Source of the DNA: Tritrichomonas foetus
Taxonomy: Eukaryota > Parabasalia > Tritrichomonadida > Tritrichomonadidae
Assembly: GCA_001839685.1 (NCBI GenBank)
Contig: MLAK01000604.1
Location: 1 to 64,000 of the forward strand
Direction: 5' to 3'
DNA length: 64,000 nt
The notes below the pieces were generated by a model. It was not told the DNA's origin and searched no databases. It saw nothing but the letters and a program-made list of their open reading frames with translations. The position numbers and the translations under genes are program-made. Positions 18,754 through 29,071 of the stretch are shown here, piece after piece. The first letter of the stretch is position 1, and the number at the start of each line of letters is the position of its first letter.

Positions 18754-19965
18754 TTAAGTTGAAAAGCTGATAAGCGCGTTAATCATGTCATCTTGATGGT
18801 TCAGAACAGCAATAGATTCTCCACAAGCGAAAACAAACATAACAGGTGGAGAATATTGCGGTTGTCCAAGCATAGCCACAACTTCTCTTTCCTTCTTGCG
18901 GTAAAAAATAGTTGATTCTTTAGAGTTTGGTAAGAGGAACTCGCCATTTTTGTCAATGAAACCGTCAGAAAAGTTTGTTGTAATTGCATCTGGAAATACA
19001 TGGAAGATGCACCAACGATTAGTCATCAAATCAAAGGCATAAATAGGAGTATATTTAGTGGTTTCTTCAGTTGGAACTGGTGATTTCCTGTCACCACCGA
19101 CAAGAAGTAAAAATCTGTCGGCGATTCCAACCAAATTAGGAGCAGTTATATCACAAGGTGGTATGATGCTTCCACCATTAGGCAAAATTTTTGCCATCTC
19201 TGGTGATATTTCACCTTCTGAAGGTGAATTTAAATATGAAATTGAAATAACACCTTGAACTTTTCCACCGCCATAGACATAAGCGCTAGAACCAAGAGTA
19301 CAATATCCAGGAGCTGTTCGTTGATGGACAGTTTGGACAGTTTTCCATTCAAGATTACTCAGATTTAAAATGCTAAGTTGATTCAAAGCAGAACCGTTAT
19401 AACCGCCAAAGACGATAACTTGATTATTTATATATGACATAACAAAACCACTGCAAGCAGTTGGTGGATCGCCTGTTGTCCTCGGATATGTAATCTGGCC
19501 AGTTTCAATGTTAACGAAGTGCAAATTATCGAGGTGTTTATTTTTCGCATAACCGCCAAATATGATCATATTTTTTCCTGCCAAAACGGCTTTGCAGCCT
19601 GCTCGCGCAAAAGGAATTTCTCCACCAACGATGTTGAGCGGCTCCCAGTGGTTCGACGATAGGTATAGCTTCCAGAAATCGTTTAATGGCGTTTTTTGGT
19701 TATCGAAGCCGTAAGCGATTACTGCCACGTCGTCCTCTTCGGAATACACCCAGGCATGCCCCAGTCTAGGGGATGGCTTCGGGCCCGAAATACTTCGAAC
19801 TGACCATATTGCCGTCGAATCGAAATGATTTGGGCTTCTGTTTGTCGTAATAAGCGAATTTGATGTGTTGTCTTTGATTTTAGAAAATCCATCGTTTGGC
19901 GTATTGATTGAGGAACTGAAATCAGCCCCGTACTGAGGTATAATTACGCTTTTTGAATTTCCCAT
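18754..19965 (-). CDS. Kelch-repeat protein with N-myristoylation signal
   Basis: 403 aa. It begins MGNSKS: Gly2 with Ser6 fits the N-myristoyltransferase consensus, so membrane tethering is likely. From about residue 60 it has kelch repeats, visible in PSPRLGHAWVY, PFARAGCKAVL...IIFGGYAKN, ACSGFVMSYI...VIVFGGYNGS and SSAYVYGGGK, forming most of a beta-propeller. No BTB, BACK or other domain is fused. Kelch propellers are interaction platforms, often for cytoskeleton or signalling partners. The family call is firm; the partner is unknown. Confidence 0.85.
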   Translation of the reverse strand: MGNSKSVIIPQYGADFSSSINTPNDGFSKIKDNTSNSLITTNRSPNHFDSTAIWSVRSISGPKPSPRLGHAWVYSEEDDVAVIAYGFDNQKTPLNDFWKLYLSSNHWEPLNIVGGEIPFARAGCKAVLAGKNMIIFGGYAKNKHLDNLHFVNIETGQITYPRTTGDPPTACSGFVMSYINNQVIVFGGYNGSALNQLSILNLSNLEWKTVQTVHQRTAPGYCTLGSSAYVYGGGKVQGVISISYLNSPSEGEISPEMAKILPNGGSIIPPCDITAPNLVGIADRFLLLVGGDRKSPVPTEETTKYTPIYAFDLMTNRWCIFHVFPDAITTNFSDGFIDKNGEFLLPNSKESTIFYRKKEREVVAMLGQPQYSPPVMFVFACGESIAVLNHQDDMINALISFST

Positions 19966-20727
19966 TTATTTTATGATTTTCGTATTTCCTCAATTCATTT
20001 CAATTGAATTTCTAAAAGATTTCAAGTGATATTTGTTTCATGGAATGACGTAAACTTTTCAAAAAATTGAATGGGCAATTTTGACGCTACTTAACAATTG
20101 GAATTGAAAAAGTTTAAAATCTTTCATGTTATCGTGATAATTGCCATGAGGAACTGCCAATTGATTGATCTCGAATATACGTTTATTAGATTGTCCTCAT
20201 GTATTAGATGATCTATAAACGATTTTTCGAACAAAATAAATAATAATCTTCTCTCATATAAATAAGCATTTAATTTACTTCACTATTTTAACAAGTATTA
20301 TTTAAATAATAAGTATAAAATCATATTTCTATAATGAATTACAAATTTCCTCTAAAAAATAGCAATATAAAAAGTTGATCATTCAAGAGTTCATTTTGTC
20401 GTCATATTGTATGCCACTCTTTTATACTTTTGCATTACAACCAATAATTTACCACACTTGAACACGATTTCGACCAAGTTAAGAATATTTCTAACTATTG
20501 TTGTCATTTTCACATTCTGTTTCAATTTTTGTCAATTTTTACATCTGCAAAATTTAATCAAGAAATTCACAATCCACTTTTTGAATTAACCAAAATTGGC
20601 AATACTCTTTTCTACGTTGGTTGAAATGCAGAAATAATTTTTTTTCTACTTAATTTAAATCAAAATTATAATCAAGAAATAAAAACAATAAAAAAATGGG
20701 AAAAAAATGTAAAAAAAAGTGACTCAT
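19966..20727. other. AT-rich intergenic region
   Basis: 760 bp, no credible gene. A 60-codon ORF at 20407-20589 has no coding character. Confidence 0.5.
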
Positions 20728-21291
20728 TTACTCAACGAGCATTGCCTTCTTTATATCGTCGGCCTTCTCTTTGGAAACGAGGACTTCGACGATTCCCAAT
20801 CCGAAAAGTATCGCTGTTCCTGGTCCGCGTGATGTAACAAGTTTTCCGTCAATACAAACTTTATCTTCAACCTTTGTTCCTCCGTTTTCAGTAATTTTAT
20901 CGTCAAATCCTGGATAAGCGCATGCCTTCTTTCCCTTTGTGAGCTTGCAGGCTTCTGAAAGGACAAGGCCAGGTGATGCGCAAATTGCTGCGACAACTTT
21001 GTTGGCCTTGAAGTGGCTTTTGAGGGCAGCAACGACTTTGACATCTTGTGCGAGATTTGATGCGCCTGGAAGGCCGCCTGGGCAAACGATAGCATCGAAT
21101 AATGAATTTGCGATTTCGTCGAACTTTTTGTCGCAGTGAATTGTGATTCCGTGAGCGCCTTCGACATAGAGTGTGGCTGATCCGACGGCTGCGAGAACGA
21201 CTTCGACGCCGGCACGACGGAGTACGTCAATTGGAGCAGAAGCTTCGAGTGGTTCGAATCCTGGAGCAAGGAGAACTACAGCTTTAACCAT
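20728..21291 (-). CDS. DJ-1/PARK7-like protein
   Basis: 187 aa, the normal length for DJ-1. The nucleophile elbow AAICASPG places the reactive cysteine at Cys104, and GFEPLEA places its partner Glu at Glu16 (Cys106/Glu18 of human DJ-1). CPGGLPGASNL is also diagnostic. DJ-1 proteins protect against oxidative stress and act on glycated or methylglyoxal-derived adducts. The gene is clearly richer in G and C than its surroundings, with preferred codons ending in C or G, which suggests high expression. TCACATTT upstream fits the initiator. Confidence 0.95.
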   Translation of the reverse strand: MVKAVVLLAPGFEPLEASAPIDVLRRAGVEVVLAAVGSATLYVEGAHGITIHCDKKFDEIANSLFDAIVCPGGLPGASNLAQDVKVVAALKSHFKANKVVAAICASPGLVLSEACKLTKGKKACAYPGFDDKITENGGTKVEDKVCIDGKLVTSRGPGTAILFGLGIVEVLVSKEKADDIKKAMLVE

Positions 21292-21301
21292 AATAAATCG
21301 A

Positions 21302-21308
21302 AATGTGA
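21302..21308 (-). promoter_or_regulatory. Initiator element, DJ-1 gene
   Basis: Minus strand TCACATT, 10 nt upstream of the ATG at 21291. Confidence 0.5.
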
Positions 21309-21800
21309 TATGAACAGTTATTTTATCAAAATCTTGGTGATATCACTTTGTTTACTTCAATTTCTAGCGATTCACGCTTTTTGTTTGAAGTACGATAAGT
21401 TTATTTTGAATCAAACTAAACTTTTTGTTAGAAATATCTTTTCATATATCTGCGATAATTGAAGGTGAAAACTCGACGGTTAATGGTGAAATTACGCTTA
21501 ATATTCAAAAGAATTATGATTTTGTCAGCAAAGTGATTGATGTTTTTAACCGGAATATATTGATAACATCTGCTAAATCATATGATTTGAAAAATAACGT
21601 AATTTGTAAACTTCTCATCACAACTCATCGAATCCAATTCATTTTTATATTTCAACTTCTTCTCTTTTGAATATCTTCAACTATATTAAATGAAATAAAG
21701 TAGTTCTTTTAAAGATAAAAAAGAATTATATAAAGAATTGATGAGTATTCGAAATTGATTTCGAATTTAGAATTCCAATATATCTTTATTTTATTTTATA
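21309..21800. other. Intergenic region
   Basis: AT-rich. An 81-codon ORF at 21425-21670 starts at TTG and has no recognisable family; not annotated as a gene. Confidence 0.4.
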
Positions 21801-23880
21801 TCAAATATATTTTGAGAAGATTTTTCGATATCGAGCGGTGTTCTTTAAACAATGAGCAAAGATTCCGTTTGTAAATTTGAAATAATTCTGAATGTATAAT
21901 ACAACTTCATCTTTTGAAAAAATATTGATATTTTTATGATTCATTAAAAGATTAATAATTTTACCGTATCCTTTAAAGTAGGCTTCATGAAGTGGTGTCC
22001 AATCAATACTTCTCAAAAATTCCATTTCAATAATGAACAAAAACGATGAATGATGATTTTTCCAATAGTATCAGTAATATTTACGTCGATTTTAGGGTGA
22101 CTTATTAAAAGCTCAACAATTTCAGAATTTCCTTGAGAGCAAACTTCATAAAGTGGCGCTCTTTCAAATATAGAACGAAAATTCCTTTTATAAGATGTGA
22201 CAAATCATCAGAAACAAAGAATAACATTATCTTGAGAATTGACATCAATTTTCGAATGATTTAATAGAAGCTTTACTATTTTGGGATGATTATTTAGACA
22301 TGCTTGAAACAAAGGTGTTCTGTGCAAAATCCTTCAAATTCCACTTATTAATTAAAAGGAATTATAAGCTTCATGAGTAACTTTATCTTTGGCATTGAAA
22401 TTAATGCTTTGTTGTTTTAATAGAAGTTCAACAATTTTGATATGGCCTAAAGCGCATGATTGGTAAAATGATGTTCGATAAGAAATACTAATATATTCTG
22501 TATGAAATTCAGGTTTAATCTTGAACAATTAATACAAGCATTATCTTCAAGGTCAAGATCAATATTAGGTTGTTGTATTAATATTTCGATAATTTGGGAA
22601 TGATTATGATGGCATGCTTCAAAAAATGGTGTTCTTTGAAAATCAATGCTAAATTCCTTTTATCAAGCAGCAATTACGATGAATATCAAAATAAAATGTA
22701 ATTTTTTAAATTGATATTAATTTTTGGTTGTTTTAATAAGAATTGAGCAATTTTAACATTACCTATCGTGCATGCTTCATGGAATGGTGTCATTTGAAAA
22801 TGCTTAAAAATTCCCTCTATAATCGAGAGTTAATTATGAATTTTATGAAAAATTCGATAATCATGAGTGTTAATGTCAATATTATGTTGCCTCAATAAAA
22901 TATCTACAATAATTTCTTTGCCTTTAAAACATGCTTCTTGAAGGGGTGTCTCATAATCTTGAATTTTTAATTCCTCATAACAAATAAATAGAACTATAAA
23001 TGGGAAATAAAAATATAATTTCTTGAATTAATATGAGTACTTGGATGCTTTAACATCAGTTCAACAATCGTAGTGTTACCTTGATTACATGCTTCCTGAA
23101 GCGGTGTTCGATATACTAGAGAAAAATTCCACTTATAAAAGAAAAATAACTATAAATACAAACGAAAATATTATCAGGATTGTTGACATCAATATTAGGC
23201 TGACATAATAAAAGGGCAATAATGTCAAAATATTTATTTTGTACAGTAATGTTAAGTGGTGTTTCTTGAATTGACAATTAATTCCCCTTACAAAATGAAA
23301 TTAACACACAATAAAAAACTGGGAAAATTTCTTTGGATTTATTTCAATATTTGGCTGTTCTACTAAAAGTTTTACAGAATTATAACTACCTGATATACAT
23401 GCATCATGAAGTGGAGTTATATTAATGGAATTATAAATGTTATCTAAATATTACAAAAATTCTGAGTTACTAAAAAAGAACGCAGCTTCTCTCATTAATA
23501 TTTATATTTGGAAGTTTCAATAAGAACTCCACTATTTTATGATGACCTGCAATACAGGCTTCATGGAGGATTGTTCTTTGAATTCTAATCAAAAATATTC
23601 AATGAAAGCTGAAAATAAATATTGAGAGAGAAATATAAAACATTATTCTTGAAATTCAAATCTATCTTTTTTTGTTTCACTAAGAGTTCAACAATTTCGT
23701 AATGTCCTTCAGAACATGCTTTATGAAGTAAGGTACAGTGAATTAAATTTCAAAATATTATATGAAAAAAAAAAAAATTGAACTTTGAATTTCAAAGAAA
23801 AACAAGATATCTAGATGTTATCTTCATATTTGGATGTTTGATAAACAACTCAGCAATTTCAAAATGACCTCTTAAGCAAG
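21801..23880 (-). repeat. Thirteen ankyrin-coding units split by closed spacers
   Basis: Read on the minus strand, the region encodes 13 ankyrin repeats (forms of RTPLHEAC, GHxEIVELLLKHPNIDVN). Their TPLH-proximal positions fall near 23880, 23718, 23558, 23401, 23246, 23091, 22933, 22774, 22616, 22458, 22312, 22143 and 21982. By hand translation each repeat of about 31-33 codons is free of stops. Each spacer, from the DN that ends a repeat to the next TPLH (about 70 nt), contains a stop or shifts the frame. Unit spacing is 146-169 bp and mostly not a multiple of three. The array continues the DUF3447 ORF directly upstream. It is either the 3' part of that gene with small introns, or a decayed array; see the findings. 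Confidence 0.7.
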
Positions 23881-25196
23881 CATTGTATAAAGGATTTCGA
23901 AAAGAATAGATAATAAACTCCATCTTTAAAAATGAAATTCAATTCTGATTGTTGAAGAACAAAATGATAAAATAAATATTGACATAATGTCTTATCCAAG
24001 CTTAAATATGTTAGTCGATTTAAAAAACGTGATTGATTAGAATCATTTGAAAATGATGGTTTACCGATTTCATTGTTTTCAGATTTGTTGTCTTGTTTAA
24101 AAGTAACATTATTACTTATTTCATCTTCATTTAAAAATTTATAAATAATTTCCCATTCATTAACAACAGATGTTACGAAGATATTGTAAATACTTATTGG
24201 TTTCTTTTGGATCAAATTTAACAAATACTCACAAATTTCTGGTCGATAATATTCGAGTGAGTGATTATATAATTCTAAATCAAATTTATACCGAGATTCT
24301 TCTTCTAGAATATGAATAATTTCATAATTACCTCCTATAATACTAAAATATAAGGAATAATAAGAATAATATACTTTTTTCATCCAAAGATAACGAAAAA
24401 TATTAATAGAACCAAATGCCATTGAATATTCAAGAAGACTAGTACTATTCATTAGATAAAAATTATTTTCTAAAAATGATTCATTTATTTTGCCATTCAA
24501 ATCTAAATTATTTTTGTAAATATAATCAACAAATGAATCAAGATTATCATCACGAATAATTACATTAATTTCTTCATTTGAATGAGCTTCTTTTCGAAGA
24601 TTTTCAATATTTTCCATATTTATATCATTTGGTGACGAATGAGATAAGGTCTTTACATTAGATTTGATATATATTTCTCCGATATCTTTATTAGTTAACA
24701 TAAATTTTGTTATTAGTTGCTTATACAAAATTGGATTTGAAGCTTTGATTCCGGGAAAGAAAAACAAAAAGCAACTTTTTGATAAATGTCCATAACCTCT
24801 TTCTTCTTCGACAAGAGAAATATCAATAATTCCTTTTTTTATCAGACATAGTAGAAAATGCTTATTAGATTTGAAAATAAAATATAAAGTTGATTGATGA
24901 AAAGAATCTTTCAATGAATGCTTTGATATTAATTCATTTAAAATGACTAAATAAGTTTGAAACTGAGATTCACTCTTTTGAGGTATACTAAAGGTGACAG
25001 AAAGTTTAACAAATAAAATAAGAAAGCCTTCATAAACACCAAAATTATTGGAAATGGAAATATTGTCAAAATAATTAAAAAGTTGTTCAATTTCAACAGT
25101 TTTTTTTTCTTCCTCACATGTGAGAACAGATATCATCTTTCTTTGAAGATTTCGTAAAATTAAAATTTCATTTTTAAATTCACTCAGCCCTTTCAT
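23859..25196 (-). CDS. DUF3447-type ankyrin-family protein, N-terminal part
   Basis: 445 aa. The N-terminal 200 residues are helical and the middle has the DUF3447 signature found in large trichomonad ankyrin families (DDNLDSFVDYI, SLLEYSMAFGSINIFRYLW, YSLYFSIIGGNYEIIHILEEE, YRPEICEYLLNLI). The last 20 residues run out of frame into the first unit of the downstream ankyrin array: shifting by one base after SELNFIFK restores an ankyrin unit with NPLYNAC and FEIAELFIKHPN. The biological protein therefore probably continues into the array. Function unknown; ankyrin stacks bind proteins. Confidence 0.75.
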   Translation of the reverse strand: MKGLSEFKNEILILRNLQRKMISVLTCEEEKKTVEIEQLFNYFDNISISNNFGVYEGFLILFVKLSVTFSIPQKSESQFQTYLVILNELISKHSLKDSFHQSTLYFIFKSNKHFLLCLIKKGIIDISLVEEERGYGHLSKSCFLFFFPGIKASNPILYKQLITKFMLTNKDIGEIYIKSNVKTLSHSSPNDINMENIENLRKEAHSNEEINVIIRDDNLDSFVDYIYKNNLDLNGKINESFLENNFYLMNSTSLLEYSMAFGSINIFRYLWMKKVYYSYYSLYFSIIGGNYEIIHILEEESRYKFDLELYNHSLEYYRPEICEYLLNLIQKKPISIYNIFVTSVVNEWEIIYKFLNEDEISNNVTFKQDNKSENNEIGKPSFSNDSNQSRFLNRLTYLSLDKTLCQYLFYHFVLQQSELNFIFKDGVYYLFFSKSFIQCLLKRSF

Positions 25197-25362
25197 TGTA
25201 ATGAAAATGGCAGAAAAGAAGCGGTTATCTCATCATGACTTTTCTATGCTCAACGACCAGTTTTACATAGAAAAAGATATTTGGTCAGATAAAGGTGATT
25301 TTTACAAATAATAGGTGAAATATTTTTCATATTCAATAGGAGAACGTTTACATCAAGTAATC

Positions 25363-26799
25363 ATGTTTTTTCTTTTCTTTATTATCTCGATATATTTAAA
25401 GACTGACAAAGTTCGCGTCCTCAAAGTTAAGAATTCTTTTCGTGAGGCATGGATGGGATACAAAAAATGCGCCTATGGAAAAGATTTTCTTAAGCCGATC
25501 AGTTGCAAAGGCTCAGATTGGCTGAATGCCTCCCTTACATTAATTGACAGTCTCGACACACTCTGGATTATGGGCTTTAATAAAGAATTCGACGATGCTG
25601 TAAATTGGCTCGAAAATAATTTCGATTATTCCGCAAGCGGTTCTGTCTTCGAGTTAGTTATCAGAGTTATTGGCGGTTTAATGTCAGCCTATCAACTTTC
25701 CGGAAGAGAATCTCTATTAAATATCGCCTCGAATTTCGCATCTCAACTTCTCGTTGCTTTCGACACTCCGACATACCTTCCGATGCCAAATATCGATATG
25801 GTTACGGGACGGCCCTCGACATGGGGCTGGGCCCCTCGCTCGACCTTCCTCGCACATGCAGGATCTCTCTCGCCAGAATTAATGACACTAGCGCAACATT
25901 CAAATAGTTTTCAATTTCGAAACGCATCCGACCGAATATTAGACTACTTTTTCACGCATCAAAGCTTTTACGGACTTTGGCCAACTCGAATAGATTTCAG
26001 CACTGGCCTCTACGGCGACCTGGATGTTTCGTTTGATGCCTACGGCGATTCCTTTTATGAATATTTATTGAAACTATACATCCTGACAGACGGACAATGC
26101 GTCAAATGTGGTGAATTATATAATCAGTCAATTGAAGGAATGCGTCGCTTTCTCCTTAGGAATAGTACTACTTATGGATCATATGTTGGAAAGATTAAAG
26201 GTTCATTGATTGATGATTCACTCACTTATTTGTCGTTCTTTCTACCGGGCATGATTTCACTCGGTAGCCAGTACATCAATCCAGGCGATCTTGAGCTCGC
26301 AATAAGTCTTGCGGACACTTTCGCGAGATTCCACAATTCGACAAAAACAGGTTTAATGGGCGACGCTTATACCGTCAGTTCTAGAAATGTTACATTAACA
26401 GATCCTTCTTATAAACTTCGGCCAGAATTTGTTGAAAGCTGTTTCTACCTATACAGATTTACAGGTGACAATAAATGGCGTGAGATAGGATGGAGTATTT
26501 TTGAAAGTTTAGTCATCAACTGTAGAGCAACATATGGATTTGGTGAATTGAAAGATGTTAATGACCCAGATTTGGGAATAGAAGATATACAGGACTCGTA
26601 TTTACTTGCCGAAACTTTCAAGTATGCATACCTTCTCTTTTCTAATTCAAGCGTGATTCCACTCGACGAATATGTATTCACTACAGAAGCCCATCCTCTC
26701 AGACACTTCGACCAGAGATGGCTAAAGGACCACTACAAGAGAATGAACGGGTTTGAAATTAAGAAGGGACTACAAAAGAACACAAAGAGGCGGAAATGA
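25363..26799 (+). CDS. GH47 class I alpha-1,2-mannosidase
   Basis: 478 aa from the ATG at 25363. A short N-terminal hydrophobic segment (FFLFFIISIYL) is a signal anchor giving type II topology in ER/Golgi. The catalytic (alpha/alpha)7 barrel shows FREAWMGYKKCAYG, DSLDTLWIMGF, RVIGGLMSAYQLSG, RPEFVESCFYLYRFTGD and the C-terminal TEAHP (441-445), whose Thr binds the essential calcium. The length is close to the family minimum. It would trim alpha-1,2-mannose from N-glycans in processing or ER quality control. MAN1B1 versus EDEM type cannot be settled by eye. The ORF is open 16 codons further upstream but without an ATG. Confidence 0.9.
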   Translation: MFFLFFIISIYLKTDKVRVLKVKNSFREAWMGYKKCAYGKDFLKPISCKGSDWLNASLTLIDSLDTLWIMGFNKEFDDAVNWLENNFDYSASGSVFELVIRVIGGLMSAYQLSGRESLLNIASNFASQLLVAFDTPTYLPMPNIDMVTGRPSTWGWAPRSTFLAHAGSLSPELMTLAQHSNSFQFRNASDRILDYFFTHQSFYGLWPTRIDFSTGLYGDLDVSFDAYGDSFYEYLLKLYILTDGQCVKCGELYNQSIEGMRRFLLRNSTTYGSYVGKIKGSLIDDSLTYLSFFLPGMISLGSQYINPGDLELAISLADTFARFHNSTKTGLMGDAYTVSSRNVTLTDPSYKLRPEFVESCFYLYRFTGDNKWREIGWSIFESLVINCRATYGFGELKDVNDPDLGIEDIQDSYLLAETFKYAYLLFSNSSVIPLDEYVFTTEAHPLRHFDQRWLKDHYKRMNGFEIKKGLQKNTKRRK

Positions 26800-27131
26800 A
26801 TTCAATCTCGATTTTTTTATTATTATTTTATATTTTTATTATTATATTCGTATAAACTATACTATTTTAGATTCTTTTTTAAATTTTCTTTCTTTTGTTC
26901 TTCATCATTTTATGACATTGACTCATTGTGACTTTAGAACAGTGAATGATTTTTGTTGAAATGGATTTTCTAATTAGAACATTATTATTAATAAATAGGA
27001 CTCATGGATAATTTTCATCCAATGAAACAAATTATTGAACAAAAAGTGTAACAAATTCTAAAATAACACGATTATTTATAAAGCTGCATGACCCTTTTTA
27101 GTCTTAAGAATATGATGTGGATGAAATTTGA
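26800..27131. other. Intergenic region
   Basis: AT-rich DNA after the mannosidase gene. Nothing recognised. Confidence 0.4.
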
Positions 27132-27419
27132 CCAACAATTTGTGAGATCTTCATTTTTCAACTTGAGGACAACAATAACATCCTTGAAGAAACATCAATT
27201 TTTTACCCAGTTGCCATTCCCCAATCAAAGTTAGTAGCAATGAATACATTTTCTCCATTTGATTATTTTAATCTTTCCTATTTCTGGAATTATTTAACTT
27301 ATTCAAAATTTCCATGGAATCACTATGATTCATCACCAATGATAGTTCTCATACTTTATTTAGTCTCATATCAAGTAATATTACAATTATTGTCTCTGGA
27401 GGTTTCGCTAATAATATAA
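27132..27419 (+). pseudogene. Coding-like fragment without a start
   Basis: A frame of 95 codons is open between TGA (near 27129) and TAA at 27417. It reads as protein (QLEDNNILEETSIFYPVAIP, then NTFSPFDYFNLSYFWNY) and is less AT-biased than the sequence around it. The only ATG is at residue 43. It is possibly the remains of a gene; no family recognised. Confidence 0.25.
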
Positions 27420-29071
27420 AATGTTATTTATTTCCTAACTTTCACCAGTTGGTAACAATATATTACTACTTTGAGACGAGTTTTTGAAAAGCTACATATT
27501 TAAAATATAAAATATTAAAATATCAATATCTTCTTCAATATTGGGAAATTTGAGATAATTAATAATATATTATAGGTTAAAATAGGAGAAATATCTCAGT
27601 ATAATACAAATAGAGTTAAAATAAGCTCATTTCTGCAAACCTCATCATATTTCTCCTTTTCTATTGATACTAAAAAAGAACTTAATAAGATAATCACATA
27701 CTATGCCAGTCATTTGAAGAATATTTTATCAAAGATTTTTCAAATATTCAATTAATTTAAAGGATATAAAAAGATTCTATAATTCTGTGTTATGATGAAA
27801 GTTGAATAGGATCCCATTGAAAAAATCATTCCTTTTTCTTAGAAAGAAAATGAATACAAAAATCATGTAACGGAAAATTTACAGTAAAAAAAGATGTATA
27901 CAAACCAAATAGTCTTAACGTACGAAATCACTAAAATGATCCTTATCATCAGTATTACTTAATACCATCAGTCAAAAATCAAAACCCAAATAGCTAAAAG
28001 AATGACGAAAATTTCCCTTATCGCAAACTTCGCAAATGGCCGAATTCAAAAATATTTCGAAAATGATTCTGAAGAAGCTATTGTTTCAGTTTTCGGGTGA
28101 ACAGCTTTCAGTCAATTGTTAAATCTATTTTTTATAGTTATGAGCCATATTTATTCATAGTTTTGAAATTTTGCAACAATTAAACCGAAAAAAGAGCGAT
28201 TTTGGAGAAAGCCTAAAAAAAAATTGTGAGAAGCTTTTTTTCCAAGAATCACAAAGATTATAATACTGCTTCCCATAATTCTATTTACACTTCTTCTATC
28301 GATTTTTAATTAAAAATCGCGAAAATTTTGATAGTTTTAACTCAGTGATGTTGAATTAATTCAATTTCCATTTGACAAATATGAATGTATTGAAATCTTT
28401 TCTGCCATAAAATTTTAGTATATGAAGAAAATAGACTGGCAGTCCTCAACAGCACATTCTCAAGCAGGGATACAGATACAACGATTGAAAGACCAAATCA
28501 AGAAAAATGGAATCCAATATGTTTTTTTCCAGACTCGATGCCAAGTGAATTTTCTGATGACTCGCCATTTAGATGGCAAAACATTCGTAATCTTCTCATT
28601 GATGCCTAAATTTTTTTTATTTATATCAAAATTATTAATATTTTTTTTATACTTCATTTTTGTATTTTGGAAAACATTATAATTTTCGATGGAAGGTCAT
28701 ATGATAATAAAAAGCACGATTTATGATAATAAATAATCAAGATATTAATGCTATAAAATCACTTTTTATCTCTATAATTCTCAGAAATTTCTGTGGGGTT
28801 TATTTTTTTCTCACAATTTTTTTTTGGATTTGGTTTTCTCTGTATCTTGATTTTTAAATTATAATATTTATATATTATTAATAGGATTACAATTAAATAA
28901 TATTTAGATGACAATAATATCAACAATTATTCATTTAGATCTCTCAATAGTCTTCTACATCTAGAGCTAGTTAGTTTGTATACATCTGTAAAAAATAATC
29001 TAGTTCTCTTTTTTCTTTTGAATATTGAATATCCATTGAATTTATTTCAATAGTTTAATATCCATACAAAC
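27420..29071. other. Gene-poor AT-rich region
   Basis: 1.6 kb without a supported gene. An ORF at 28422-28682 (86 codons) has a hydrophobic, poly-F/I tail and no family resemblance. Confidence 0.4.

Noticed and set aside
21425..21670. 81-codon ORF downstream of a TTG
   Set aside because: No ATG at the start, no initiator, no recognisable family.
21801..23880. Firm annotation of 12 spliceosomal introns in the ankyrin locus
   Set aside because: The pattern of open repeats and closed spacers suggests it, but I could not find consistent GT...AG edges or a known trichomonad intron motif, so it is left as a hypothesis.
28422..28682. 86-codon ORF in the gene-poor region
   Set aside because: The second half is a run of hydrophobic codons expected from AT-rich DNA; no family or initiator.
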